The notes: a model not told the origin generated them from the sequence alone. Counted from the first letter of the stretch, positions 1 through 8,483 are shown. The stretch is 64,000 nucleotides of DNA from Hyphomicrobiales bacterium (GCA_017305535.1 JAFKKN010000003.1:434001-498000), one strand, 5' to 3'. A program made the numbers and translations.

Positions 1-142
1 CCGAGGCCGCTGCCTCGGCAGGCCGCTCAGGCTTGATGTCGGTGACCACCACGCGATAGCCACGCTCCGCCAGCATGATCGCGGTGGCCGCGCCGATGCC
101 ACGGCTGCCGCCGGTGACAAGAATGATGCCGTCTGTTGTCAT
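1..142 (-). CDS. Short-chain dehydrogenase/reductase, N-terminal fragment (runs off left edge)
   Basis: Reading leftward from an ATG at 142, about 47 residues are visible. They begin with a Rossmann strand and the NAD(P)-binding motif TGGSRGIG, then an alpha helix and a second strand (RVVVTDI), which is the classical SDR start. The catalytic Ser-Tyr-Lys residues lie outside the window, so the substrate cannot be guessed. The start codon overlaps the stop of the upstream tetR gene (ATGA), so the two are translationally coupled and form the end of a leftward operon with the acyl-CoA synthetase at 794-2296. The family is clear; the function is open. Confidence 0.8.
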   Translation of the reverse strand, partial: MTTDGIILVTGGSRGIGAATAIMLAERGYRVVVTDIKPERPAEAAAS

Positions 143-801
143 GATTTTCTCGTGCGGTTCGCGGGTTTGAACAGTCCGCGCGTGATCAGTTTCTGATAGG
201 CGGTGATGACGTCGTCCGGCACCGAGGCGGTGTCACTGCCGGAGGCATAGCGGCGGCTGAGATAGCTGCGCGCGCCCATGAACATGTGGACGATCGCTTC
301 GAACTCCTCGTCGCTATAATCGACGATGTCGCCATCGGCGCGGGCACGCTTGAAAATGCGAATATAGGCGGTAGCGACGTTGTCGAAGTGCTTCTGATAG
401 CCCTCGGGGGCAAAGAATTCCGCTTCGTTGAGGATACGCTGGAATTCCGGCACGCGATGCACGAACTCGAAGAACGCGCGAAAACCCGCCAGTTCGCGTT
501 CGGCGGCCGGCAGGTTTGGCCCGGCGCGTTCACGAATGAAATGGACCATGTCGATACCGATGGCGGGCAGCAACTGGTCCAGCAACTCTTGCCGGTTCTC
601 GAAGTGATTGTAGAACGTGCCCTGCGCGACGCCTGCCAATTCAGTGATGCGCGCGACGGAAGCTTCGGCATAGCCGTATTTACCGACGACCTTGGTGGCG
701 GCGTCGAACAACCGTTGCCGGGTTTCTTCGTTACGCTCGGCCCGGCTGAGCTTTTCGATCTTGCGGCCGCTGCGTGCGGGAAGGGGAGTGGCTTTAGCCA
801 T
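139..801 (-). CDS. TetR family transcriptional regulator
   Basis: 220 aa, the usual TetR length. Residues about 27-73 form the N-terminal helix-turn-helix; the recognition helix region carries GVAQGTFYNHFENRQEL, a textbook TetR signature. The C-terminal two thirds are the variable ligand-binding and dimerisation domain. The gene overlaps the acyl-CoA synthetase upstream by 8 nt and the SDR downstream by 4 nt. It is therefore in one leftward operon with lipid-type enzymes, and divergent from a HAAT transporter operon. By analogy with FadR/PsrA-type TetR proteins it probably senses an acyl-CoA made by its neighbours (inference). Its operator would be expected at 2297-2471. Confidence 0.9.
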   Translation of the reverse strand: MAKATPLPARSGRKIEKLSRAERNEETRQRLFDAATKVVGKYGYAEASVARITELAGVAQGTFYNHFENRQELLDQLLPAIGIDMVHFIRERAGPNLPAAERELAGFRAFFEFVHRVPEFQRILNEAEFFAPEGYQKHFDNVATAYIRIFKRARADGDIVDYSDEEFEAIVHMFMGARSYLSRRYASGSDTASVPDDVITAYQKLITRGLFKPANRTRKS

Positions 802-2296
802 CCGCGATTCCTTCCAGTTCGGCGCGCAGCACGCGCTTGAGCACCTTGCCGGAGGGATTTCGCGGCAGGCTGTCGCGCAGGATCATCTGCTTTGGCACCT
901 TGAAGGAGGCGAGCCGCGCGCGGCAGTGTTCGGTGAGGGCGGCGAGATCGAGCGCGGCGCCGCCCGCGAGCGCGATCACCGCCACTGGCCGCTCGCCCCA
1001 GCGCGCATCGGGCACGCCGATCACCGCGACTTCGCTGACCTGCGGCAGTTCGTAGATCACACGCTCGACTTCGGAGGAGGCGATGTTCTCGCCGCCGGAG
1101 ATGATGATGTCCTTCTTGCGGTCGGTCAGATACAGGAAGCCGTCGGCATCGAGATAGCCGACGTCGCCGCTGCGGAACCAGTCGTCGAAGAACGCCGCCG
1201 CGGTCTTGTCCGGATCTTTCCAGTAACCCTTGGTGATTTTCGGTCCGCGCAGGCAGATTTCGCCGGGTTCGCCGGCGGCGACCGCGTGTCCCGCGTCGTC
1301 GCGGATTTCGATTTCGACATGCGCGATAGCGCGGCCGGTGGAGCCGATCTTGTCGATCTCGAACCCGGTTTCCATGAAGGTGTCGCCGCCGCAGGTCTCA
1401 GTCAGGCCATAGGCGTCGATGTAACGGCCGTTGGTGAAGTAATCCGAGAACGCACGGATGCGCGATTCCGGCGTCTTCTCGCCGCCGCCGATGGCCCATT
1501 GCAGGCTGGAGACGTCGTAGCGGTCGCGATGCGGCAGAGCGAGGATCGAGGATGTCATCACCGGTGCGAACCACGCGCCGGTGAGCTTTTCGGCTGCAAT
1601 GGCGGCGATGGTTTCCTCGGCGTCGAAGTTGCGATGGATGCACAACATCCCGCCGTGCCACAGCACCGCGATGCCGGGCAGATCGAGCGCGCCGACGTGG
1701 TAGAGCGGGCCGACCACCAGCAGGCGAGTGTCGCGGCTCAATCCCAGTGCAATCGTCTGGTCGGCGGACTTCCAGTAGATGTTGTCGTAAGTCAGCATCA
1801 CGCCCTTGGGGCGATCGGTGGTGCCCGAGGTGTACATCAGCCGCATCAGGTCGCCCGGCTGCACATGATGCAGCGGCGCGGGCGCGGCATCCGGCGCGAG
1901 CCGCGTGGCGTCGTGTTGCGTAGCCTCGTCGATCAATACCACCGGCGCGGGTCCGCCGGCGTTGCTTGCCAATTCGTCGTCAACGATCAGAATCCGCGCG
2001 CCGGAATTTTCAACGATGTATGCGACCTCATCGCGCGAGAGGCGGAAGTTGATCGGCAGGAATACCGCGCCGATGTGGCTGGTCGCGAATGCGATATCGA
2101 GAAACGCCGCGCTGTTCTTCATCAGCACCGCGACCACATCGCCGGCCTTGACGTCGCGCGAGGCGAGCCAGCCACCGGTCTTGCGGATGCGCGTGTCGAA
2201 CGCGGAATAGCTGATTTCGTGGCCGCGATATTTCAGCGCACATCGCTCCGGGGTGCGGCGGGCGTGATAGGCGATAAAGCTCGATAAATTGATCAT
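794..2296 (-). CDS. AMP-forming acyl-CoA synthetase
   Basis: About 500 aa ANL-superfamily enzyme activating a carboxylic acid to its acyl-CoA with ATP. Visible motifs: the P-loop-like YTSGTTDRPKGV (residues about 155-166), YGLTET (about 296-301), the hinge region YLTDRKKDIIISGGENI, and the C-terminal PSGKVLKR lysine that serves adenylation. The start chosen is the ATG at 2296, giving MINLSSFIAYHARRTPE, a normal family N-terminus. An upstream ATG at 2374 would add 26 residues that look unrelated, and neither start has a strong ribosome site. The next gene, tetR, overlaps by 8 nt. The substrate is unknown; a medium-chain or aromatic acid is likely given the divergent HAAT importer. Confidence 0.88.
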   Translation of the reverse strand: MINLSSFIAYHARRTPERCALKYRGHEISYSAFDTRIRKTGGWLASRDVKAGDVVAVLMKNSAAFLDIAFATSHIGAVFLPINFRLSRDEVAYIVENSGARILIVDDELASNAGGPAPVVLIDEATQHDATRLAPDAAPAPLHHVQPGDLMRLMYTSGTTDRPKGVMLTYDNIYWKSADQTIALGLSRDTRLLVVGPLYHVGALDLPGIAVLWHGGMLCIHRNFDAEETIAAIAAEKLTGAWFAPVMTSSILALPHRDRYDVSSLQWAIGGGEKTPESRIRAFSDYFTNGRYIDAYGLTETCGGDTFMETGFEIDKIGSTGRAIAHVEIEIRDDAGHAVAAGEPGEICLRGPKITKGYWKDPDKTAAAFFDDWFRSGDVGYLDADGFLYLTDRKKDIIISGGENIASSEVERVIYELPQVSEVAVIGVPDARWGERPVAVIALAGGAALDLAALTEHCRARLASFKVPKQMILRDSLPRNPSGKVLKRVLRAELEGIADG

Positions 2297-2471
2297 TTTG
2301 ACCGTCGAAACGCCGGGTTGTCGCACGCTGCCGCAAATGAAATCGGCGAGCCTGAACTCTGAGTCGTAATTCATTTTTCGCTTGACGTCACCCCGGCGTG
2401 TCTGAAATTCTTCACGGCACGGAGACGGCATGATCTCCGAGCGAGGACGCGTACCCGTTGAGGAGGGCAAA
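2297..2471. promoter_or_regulatory. Divergent promoter region with an inverted repeat
   Basis: 175 bp between the leftward acyl-CoA synthetase/tetR operon and the rightward transporter operon. A perfect 6-bp inverted repeat CGGAGA/TCTCCG with an 8-nt spacer lies at 2422-2441, just before the binding-protein gene. A TTGACG hexamer lies at 2382-2387. The repeat could be a TetR operator or a leader hairpin; neither is proven. The AGGAGGG ribosome site at 2461 fixes the downstream start. Confidence 0.35.
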
Positions 2472-3731
2472 ATGACAAAGACTGGAAAGCCGGGGATCAA
2501 CCGGCGGACGACGCTTGCGTTGATGGGTGCCGGTGCCTTCACCGTGGCTTCGCCGTGGGTGGCGCGGGCGCAGGCCAAGACCATCAAGATCGGCATGCCG
2601 ACCATTCTGTCCGGGCGCGTCGCGCAACTCGGTACCTCGTCGCGCAACGCGGTGATGTTGGAAGTCGAGAAGGTCAATGCCGCTGGTGGTCTCGCCGGGC
2701 GGCAGATCGAAATGGTGGTCCGCGACTCCAAGGGGCAGCCGCAGGAAGCCGCGCGTATCGCGCGCGAACTGGTCAACACCGACGGCTGCGAAATCATTCT
2801 CGACGGCGAAGCGTCCTCCGGATCGTTCGCGGTGCATGAAGTCGCGCGCGACATCGGCGTGCTGTGCATCCACACCTGCTCGGAAGCCTCGTCGCTCACC
2901 GCCGATCCGAAGCAGCATATTCCGAACGCCTTCCGTTGCGTGCGGCAGGGCATCCACGATTCCATCGCCGGCGGCAGTTACGCGGCGAACATCGCCAAGG
3001 CCAAGGGCCTGAAGAAGTGGGCGACCTGCTCGCCGGACTACGCTTACGGCCGCGACACCACGGCGGAATTCGTTACCTACCTCAAGCACTTTGCGCCGGA
3101 CGTCGAGATCATCAGCGAGAACTGGCCGAAACTGTTCCAGCCGGATTACACCGAGACGGTGACCAAGATTCTGCAGGCGAAGCCGCAGGCGCTGTATTCC
3201 GCGCTGTGGGGTGGCGATCTCACGTCTTACATCGATCAGGCCAACATCTACGCGATGTTCACCCAGATGGAAGTGTTCGCGGTCAACATGGCGGACTACA
3301 CCGCGCTGACCGTGGTGAAGAACTTGCCAAAGGGCATTCACTCCGGCAACCGCTACATCAAGACCTATCCGGCCACCGCCGAGAACGCCGCGTGGGGCGA
3401 TGCCTACAAGGCGAAGTACAAGGAATATCCCACCAACTGGTCGTGGCAGAACGCGACCGCGGTGATGTTCCTCAGCGAAGCCGCGAAGAAGGCCAACTCC
3501 ACCGATGGCAAGAAGCTTGCGGAAGTGCTCACCGGCCTCACCATCAAGTGCCCGTTCGGCGCCGACGGCACCGTGACGATGCGCGGTGAGGACCGTACCC
3601 TGGTCGGCTACGCCATCGGCTGGGGCACTACCATCCCGAACGAGCCCTACGTGCCGGAGGTCAAGAGCGGCGACTGGAAACAGATCTTCGCGCTCGAAGC
3701 CGAATGGAAGAAGAGCAAGGGTTACACCTGA
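2472..3731 (+). CDS. HAAT-type ABC transporter substrate-binding protein
   Basis: 419 aa periplasmic binding protein of the leucine/isoleucine/valine-binding family (Peripla_BP_6 fold). The N-terminus carries a twin-arginine-like signal (NRRTTLALMGAGAF) with cleavage near VARAQA. The mature part starts KTIKIGMPTILSGR, the typical first beta strand. The ATG at 2472 follows a strong AGGAGGG site; an in-frame upstream ATG at 2430 lacks one. It is first in an operon with two permeases and two ATPases, so it is the dedicated receptor. Many family members bind aromatic or other carboxylates rather than amino acids. With an acyl-CoA synthetase divergent from it, a carboxylate ligand is plausible. 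Confidence 0.92.
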   Translation: MTKTGKPGINRRTTLALMGAGAFTVASPWVARAQAKTIKIGMPTILSGRVAQLGTSSRNAVMLEVEKVNAAGGLAGRQIEMVVRDSKGQPQEAARIARELVNTDGCEIILDGEASSGSFAVHEVARDIGVLCIHTCSEASSLTADPKQHIPNAFRCVRQGIHDSIAGGSYAANIAKAKGLKKWATCSPDYAYGRDTTAEFVTYLKHFAPDVEIISENWPKLFQPDYTETVTKILQAKPQALYSALWGGDLTSYIDQANIYAMFTQMEVFAVNMADYTALTVVKNLPKGIHSGNRYIKTYPATAENAAWGDAYKAKYKEYPTNWSWQNATAVMFLSEAAKKANSTDGKKLAEVLTGLTIKCPFGADGTVTMRGEDRTLVGYAIGWGTTIPNEPYVPEVKSGDWKQIFALEAEWKKSKGYT

Positions 3732-3741
3732 TCGTCAGGTG

Positions 3742-3770
3742 TGGGGTGTTCGTGATGAGCGTACACCCCA
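3742..3770 (+). other. mRNA hairpin between binding-protein and permease genes
   Basis: A perfect 8-bp stem TGGGGTGT/ACACCCCA with a 13-nt loop starts 11 nt after the stop codon. No T-run follows, so it is more likely an mRNA-stabilising or attenuating hairpin, as is common after binding-protein genes, than a full terminator. It would let the binding protein be made in excess over the permeases. Confidence 0.5.
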
Positions 3771-3780
3771 TACACGGCGT

Positions 3781-3807
3781 CGTCCCCGCGAAGGCGGGGA
3801 CCCATAC
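3781..3807. repeat. REP-like palindrome, GTCCCCGC/GCGGGGAC family
   Basis: 8-bp arms GTCCCCGC (3782-3789) and GCGGGGAC (3794-3801) are followed by CCATAC. Copies of the same family occur at 47309-47332 and twice in 48434-48562. The rest of the gap to the permease (3808-3942) holds no gene I can support. Confidence 0.75.
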
Positions 3808-3942
3808 GCTGTGTCATTGATGAAAGCCACCAAAGTCATTCCCGCGGCACTGGAATATCTTGCGGCGGGGATGGAGGTTATGGGACGCTGCTTGCGTCGG
3901 AACGACTCGCAGAACGTCACCATCTAACGACGGACACTTCCC

Positions 3943-4845
3943 TTGGATCTCGACGCGCTTATCGGCTGTCTTGGCAGCTCCGCCTGCGTGGTGACGCAGA
4001 CCACCAGCGGCCTCATCATCGGCATGCTGCTGTTTCTCGTCGCCGTCGGGCTGACGCTGATCTTCGGCGTGCTCAAGATCGTCAATTTCAGCCACGGCGC
4101 GTTCTATATGTTCGGCGCGTACTTCGCGCTGACCGGCTATCAACTGACCGGCAGTTTTGTTGTGGCGCTGCTGTTCGGCGCGATCGGCGCAGCATTGATT
4201 GGCCTGATCTTCGAGCGGGTCTTCATCAGCCGCGTCTATGGTCGCGATGTGCTGATGCAGCTTCTGGTCTGCTATGCCTTCGTGCTGATCTTCGACGACA
4301 CCGTGAAGCTGATCTGGGGCGCTGAATTCAAGTCGATGGGCATGCCGGAGGCGTTCCAGGTGCCGCCGTGGTTCATCGCCGGCGGCGTGGTGCCACCGTT
4401 CTATATCCTGCTCATCAGTGTGGCGTTGGCGGTGGCGGCGCTGCTCGGCATCGGACTGGCGCGCTCGAGACTCGGCAAGGTCATCCGCGCCGCCGCGCAT
4501 AATCCCGATATGGTCTCTGCGCTCGGCATCAATACTGCGCTGATCTATGGCAGCGTATTTGCGCTCGGCTGCGCGCTCGCCGGGCTTGCCGGCGCACTGG
4601 CCGCGCCGGTGCGCTCGATGACGCCGGGCATGGGTTTCTCGGTGCTGATCGAATCCTTCATCGTCACGGTGATCGGCGGCATGGGCTCGATCCTCGGTGC
4701 CCTGATCGGCGCGCTGTTGATCGGCCTGATCCGTTCGTTCGGTTCGCTAGGCTTTCCGCTGTTCACCGACGGGCTGATGTATCTGTTCATGGTGATTGTT
4801 CTGGTCGCGCGCCCGACTGGCTTGTTCGGCAAGGATGTGGCATGA
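3943..4845 (+). CDS. HAAT ABC transporter permease, LivH type
   Basis: 300 aa, strongly hydrophobic with about eight membrane segments, of the branched-chain amino acid permease family (BPD_transp_2). GLTLIFGVLKIVNFSHGAFYM is the conserved LivH-type early region, and VIGGMGSILGALIGALLIG is the conserved late segment. The start used is TTG at 3943 with no good ribosome site; no better start gives the full first helix, so the exact N-terminus is uncertain. It overlaps the next permease gene by ATGA. It forms the channel with the protein at 4842-5864. Confidence 0.9.
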   Translation: MDLDALIGCLGSSACVVTQTTSGLIIGMLLFLVAVGLTLIFGVLKIVNFSHGAFYMFGAYFALTGYQLTGSFVVALLFGAIGAALIGLIFERVFISRVYGRDVLMQLLVCYAFVLIFDDTVKLIWGAEFKSMGMPEAFQVPPWFIAGGVVPPFYILLISVALAVAALLGIGLARSRLGKVIRAAAHNPDMVSALGINTALIYGSVFALGCALAGLAGALAAPVRSMTPGMGFSVLIESFIVTVIGGMGSILGALIGALLIGLIRSFGSLGFPLFTDGLMYLFMVIVLVARPTGLFGKDVA

Positions 4846-5864
4846 GCGAGCTGAATGTCGAGAACCGCGCGGGGGCCGTGCCGTATGTCGCGAGGCCGCG
4901 CCGCGCCGCCGCTATCGACGTGGTAGCCGCTGTCGTCGCGTTCGCTATTCTGGCGGCGCTACCGTTCCTGTTCGACAGCAAGGCGCTGCTGGATTTTGTT
5001 ATCCGCTGCGCTGCCTTTGGCCTGTTCGCGACGTCGCTGAATTTGCTGGTCGGCTACACCGGCCTCATCTCGTTCGGCCACGGCATGTTCTTCGGCCTCG
5101 GCGCTTATGGCTTTGGCCTTCTGATGCAGCGCGCCAATGTGTCGATCCCGGTGGCGATGGTCTGCACGCTGGCGATCACGGCGGTGGCGGCAGTGGTGAT
5201 CGGCGCCATCTGCGTGCGGCTGAAGGAAATCTACTTCGCCTTCGTCACGCTGGCATTCCAGATGCTGATTCACAGCGTCATCCTGTCGTGGCAATCGCTC
5301 ACCGGCGGCGATCAGGGCTTGCGCGGCGGCATCAAGCGCCCGGTGTTCTGGGGTATCGATCTCACCAATCACGTCCAGCTCTACATCTTCAGTTGCGCGC
5401 TGCTGGTGATCGGGTTGCTTCTGATGCGCCAGATCGCGCAATCGCCGTTCGGCTATACGCTGCGGATGATCCGCGACAACGCCACCCGCGCCTCGTTCAT
5501 TGGCATCAATGTGTGGCGGGCCAAGCTCACCGTATTTGTGCTGGCCGCGCTGTTCGCCAGCGCCGGCGGCATGATCATGAGCCTGTTCGTTTCCGGCGCT
5601 TATCCTGAGTTTGCCTACTGGACCATTTCCGGCGAAGGCATTTTCATCAACATGCTCGGCGGCGTCACCACCTTCCTCGGCCCGATGGTCGGCACCGTGA
5701 TCCTGCTGATCCTCAACGACACCGCGACCCGGCTGACCGAACACTACGGCCTCGTGCTCGGCATCGTGATCCTTTTCTTCGCGCTGGGTCTGCGCAAGGG
5801 CCTGATGGATTTCGCCGTCGACTGGTATCGGGCGTGGCGCGACAAGGCGAAGGAGCAATCCTGA
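4842..5864 (+). CDS. HAAT ABC transporter permease, LivM type
   Basis: 340 aa inner-membrane protein of the LivM family. SLNLLVGYTGLISFGHGMFFGLGAY is the typical signature (only its core is needed for the call), and GGVTTFLGPMVGTVILL is the conserved C-terminal segment. The N-terminal 30 residues are polar and cytoplasmic. The start codon overlaps the upstream stop (ATGA), and its own stop overlaps the following SDR start (TGATG), showing tight coupling. It pairs with the LivH-type protein to form the translocation pore. Confidence 0.92.
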   Translation: MSELNVENRAGAVPYVARPRRAAAIDVVAAVVAFAILAALPFLFDSKALLDFVIRCAAFGLFATSLNLLVGYTGLISFGHGMFFGLGAYGFGLLMQRANVSIPVAMVCTLAITAVAAVVIGAICVRLKEIYFAFVTLAFQMLIHSVILSWQSLTGGDQGLRGGIKRPVFWGIDLTNHVQLYIFSCALLVIGLLLMRQIAQSPFGYTLRMIRDNATRASFIGINVWRAKLTVFVLAALFASAGGMIMSLFVSGAYPEFAYWTISGEGIFINMLGGVTTFLGPMVGTVILLILNDTATRLTEHYGLVLGIVILFFALGLRKGLMDFAVDWYRAWRDKAKEQS

Positions 5865-6652
5865 TGAGTACGATCACATCCGGTCCTGTCCGCGTCGTCA
5901 CCGGCGGCGCCAGCGGCATCGGCGCGGCGTGCGCGCGCAAACTCGCACAGAATGGCGGCGGGCCGGTCGCGGTGGTGGATCGCGATATTGCCAAGGCGCA
6001 AGCCATCGCGCGTGAGATCGGCGGCCGCGCTTATGCGCTCGATGTCGGCGACGAACGCGCGGTCGAGGCCTGCGCCGCAACGATCGAGCGCGAGTGCGGG
6101 CCGGTCGGCGTGCTGGTCAACAGCGCCGGCATCATCCAGATCCCGGTGCGGCCGCACGATTTGCCGATGGAGCGCTGGGACGATATCGTTCGCGTCGATC
6201 AGCGCGGCACCTATGTCGCTTGCACCGCGTTTGCTCGTGCCATGATTACGCGTCGTCGCGGCAGCATCGTCAATATCGCGTCCGTCGCCGGAATGCGCTC
6301 GATGCCGCTGCATGCCTATGCGCCGGCGAAAGCGGCGGTGATCTCGATGACGGCATGTCTCGCAGCCGAATGGGGACCGGCAGGCGTGCGCGTCAACGCG
6401 GTGTCGCCCGGCTATACGCTGACGCCGGCGTTGCAGGATGCCATCGATCGCGGCGAGCGCGATGTCTCGAACCTGTCGAATAATGCGGCCTTGCAGCGGC
6501 TGGTGACGCCGGAAGAAATCGCTAGCGTCGTCGCGTTCCTCGCGTCGGATGCGGCGTCCGCGATAACCGGCGTGAATGTGCCGGTCGATTGCGGCTGGCT
6601 CGCCGCCACACCGTGGAACACCTATGGCGGATTGCGGGAGGCGAACGGCTAG
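5864..6652 (+). CDS. SDR family oxidoreductase embedded in the transporter operon
   Basis: 262 aa. NAD(P) motif TGGASGIG at about residues 13-20, NSAG in the middle, and an active-site YAPAK (Tyr-x-x-x-Lys) after the catalytic serine region VNIASVAG. The C-terminus GVNVPVDCGW is typical of classical SDRs. The gene sits between the permease and ATPase genes with 1-nt and 2-nt junctions, an unusual place for an enzyme. It probably oxidises or reduces the imported compound or its CoA ester (inference). The start at 5864 is set by the TGATG overlap and GGAGCAATC ribosome site. Confidence 0.9.
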   Translation: MSTITSGPVRVVTGGASGIGAACARKLAQNGGGPVAVVDRDIAKAQAIAREIGGRAYALDVGDERAVEACAATIERECGPVGVLVNSAGIIQIPVRPHDLPMERWDDIVRVDQRGTYVACTAFARAMITRRRGSIVNIASVAGMRSMPLHAYAPAKAAVISMTACLAAEWGPAGVRVNAVSPGYTLTPALQDAIDRGERDVSNLSNNAALQRLVTPEEIASVVAFLASDAASAITGVNVPVDCGWLAATPWNTYGGLREANG

Positions 6653-6654
6653 CG

Positions 6655-7410
6655 ATGCTGGAAGTTCAGCACATCTCGAAGTCGTTCGGCGGCGTGAAAG
6701 CGACCGACGATGTCACGCTCGATTTCGCCACCGGCTCGCTGACCGCGGTGATCGGCCCCAACGGTGCCGGCAAGAGCACGTTCTTCAATCTGATTACCGG
6801 CGCGTTGAAGCCGGATAGCGGCCGCATCCTGCTCGACGGCGTCGACATGGCCGGGCGCTCGCCGCCGGACATCGTCCGCCACGGCATCGGCCGTGCGTTT
6901 CAGGTCGCGAGCATCTTTCCGTCACTCACCGTGAGCGAAACCATGCTGGCTGCAGTGGGTGCCGATCAGCGCCGTGCCAGCGTGATGCACCGGCGCTTTC
7001 CGCTGGCGGAAACCCGCGAGCGTGCCGACTACGTCATCGAACTGCTCGGGCTCGCCAACAAGCGTGACCGTATCGCCTCCGCACTGTCGCACGGCGACCA
7101 GAAGCTGCTCGACATCGCGCTGGCACTGGTGCTGGAGCCGAAGGTGCTGCTGCTCGACGAACCGACCGCCGGCATGGGCACCGAGGAACGCTGGCGCATG
7201 ATCGAGAAAGTCCACGAATTGTGGGTGCGCGAGAAGATCACCGTGGTCTTCATCGAGCACGACATGGATATCGTCTTCAAGATCGCGCTGTCCATCGTCG
7301 TGCTGTGTTACGGCCGCATTCTCGCGACAGGAACGCCGGATGAAATCCGCAGAAATCCCGCGGTGATCGAAGCCTATCTCGGCACCGATGAACATGCGGG
7401 TGCGCTATGA
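6655..7410 (+). CDS. HAAT ABC transporter ATPase, LivG type
   Basis: 251 aa cytoplasmic ATPase. Walker A GPNGAGKS at residues 34-41, LSHGDQKLLDIA as the signature region (LSHGD instead of LSGGQ, common in LivG), Walker B LLLDEPTAGMG, and a switch histidine in VFIEHDMD. Length is typical. It begins 2 nt after the SDR stop and overlaps the LivF-type gene by ATGA. It powers the importer whose permeases lie upstream. Confidence 0.93.
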   Translation: MLEVQHISKSFGGVKATDDVTLDFATGSLTAVIGPNGAGKSTFFNLITGALKPDSGRILLDGVDMAGRSPPDIVRHGIGRAFQVASIFPSLTVSETMLAAVGADQRRASVMHRRFPLAETRERADYVIELLGLANKRDRIASALSHGDQKLLDIALALVLEPKVLLLDEPTAGMGTEERWRMIEKVHELWVREKITVVFIEHDMDIVFKIALSIVVLCYGRILATGTPDEIRRNPAVIEAYLGTDEHAGAL

Positions 7411-8123
7411 GCACGCAAGCTGTCATCGAAGTCGAAGGGCTCGACGTCTATTACGGCACCAGCCAGATTTTGTTCGGCGTCGGGCTGTCGGTGCAGCCGG
7501 GCGAGACCATGGCACTGCTTGGCCGCAACGGCGCCGGAAAATCGACGACGATGAAAGCCATCGCCGGCCTCGCGCTGCCGCGGCGCGGCCGTGTCACTCT
7601 GCGCGGACGCACGGTGTCGGGTTTGAAGCCGCATCACATTGCGCGCGCCGGCCTCGGTTTCGTGCCGGAAGACCGTCAGATTTTTCCGGATCACAGCGTC
7701 GAGGACAATCTGGTCATCGGCCACAAGAAAGGCCCGGACGGTCAGGACGACTGGTCGATCAAACGCATCTATCAGGTCTTTCCGTTGCTGGAGCCGCTGC
7801 GCCATCGCGTTGCCGGCCGCTTGTCAGGCGGCGAACAGCAAATGCTGGCGATCGCGCGCACCTTGATGGGCAATCCGGTGCTGCTGTTGCTCGACGAGCC
7901 GAGCGAAGGTCTTGCGCCGATCATCGTGCAGCGGATCGGCGAACTCTTGCGGCAATTGCGCGACACCGGTGCGACGGTGTTGATCGCCGAGCAGAACATG
8001 CATTTCTGTCTCGGCATCGCCAGCCAGGCGACGGTGATCGACAAGGGACAGATCGTTTACAGCGCGTCCATCGACGAACTGAAAGCCAACGAGCAGATCC
8101 GTCAGCGCTATCTCGCGTTGTAA
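7407..8123 (+). CDS. HAAT ABC transporter ATPase, LivF type
   Basis: 238 aa. Walker A GRNGAGKS at residues 39-46, signature LSGGEQQMLAIAR, Walker B LLLLDEPSEGLAP, and switch region LIAEQNMHF. These are hallmark LivF features. It is the last gene of the importer operon, which runs without gaps from 3943. No clear terminator hairpin follows; the next transcription signals are for the operon at 8484. Confidence 0.93.
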   Translation: MSTQAVIEVEGLDVYYGTSQILFGVGLSVQPGETMALLGRNGAGKSTTMKAIAGLALPRRGRVTLRGRTVSGLKPHHIARAGLGFVPEDRQIFPDHSVEDNLVIGHKKGPDGQDDWSIKRIYQVFPLLEPLRHRVAGRLSGGEQQMLAIARTLMGNPVLLLLDEPSEGLAPIIVQRIGELLRQLRDTGATVLIAEQNMHFCLGIASQATVIDKGQIVYSASIDELKANEQIRQRYLAL

Positions 8124-8425
8124 GTCACCGGGCGTTAGCGTGCCGGACCGGATGATCTGGTTTTTGAGGCCCGTGCGTGACCCAAACAGGGTCGCTTTGC
8201 GCGCTCATTATTGTCGGTCGGAAATTGTCCGTCACGACCGCCAAACGGCTGGGGCAGTCCTAATACTGCTTTCAGGTCAGGCGTATTTGACCAGTTTGTC
8301 ATGCCCGGCCTTATGTCGGGTATCCGCGCCTTAAAAGATATGTAAATTCAATAGCATGGATGGCAAGGATAAGCCGACCATAGCGGCCGTATTGATTCAA
8401 CCTCAATTCATCGCGTGTGCATGGC

Positions 8426-8454
8426 TTGACAGCCAGACGCCTCCTCATCATAGG
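8426..8454 (+). promoter_or_regulatory. Candidate sigma-70-type promoter of the kinase/ACAD operon
   Basis: TTGACA at 8426-8431, a 17-nt spacer, then CATAGG at 8449-8454. The -35 is a perfect match and the -10 is degenerate, as is usual in alphaproteobacteria. The predicted transcription start near 8461 falls inside the palindrome at 8458-8472. Confidence 0.5.
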
Positions 8455-8457
8455 ATT

Positions 8458-8472
8458 TATTGTCGGACAATA
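8458..8472. promoter_or_regulatory. Perfect GntR/FadR-type operator
   Basis: TATTGTC-G-GACAATA: 7-bp perfect arms around one base. It contains TTGTCGGACAA, which fits the TNGTNNNACNA pattern known for FCD-class GntR regulators. It covers the predicted transcription start and lies just before the GGAGG ribosome site (8475-8479) of the kinase gene. The operon ends with a GntR/FCD gene at 12474, the obvious candidate repressor. Confidence 0.7.
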
Positions 8473-8483
8473 ATGGAGGCGAT

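Larger units (their letters stand above)
8124..8483. other. Intergenic region, 360 bp, with promoter and operator at its right end
   Basis: No convincing gene; a 64-codon frame at 8140-8334 has no family features. A degraded copy of the CCCGGCC-type repeat is seen near 8300-8330 (TGCCCGGCC...). Half-sites resembling the downstream operator (TATTGTCGG at 8209-8217 and ATTGTCCGTC near 8224) lie about 250 bp upstream of the perfect operator and may be auxiliary sites. Confidence 0.5.

Noticed and set aside
692-2287. Long plus-strand frame opposite tetR and acyl-CoA synthetase
   Set aside because: Antisense shadow: the minus-strand frames carry intact TetR and ANL motifs.
8140-8334. Possible 64-aa gene in the gap after the LivF-type gene
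   Set aside because: No ribosome site and no recognisable fold; it overlaps degraded repeat sequence.
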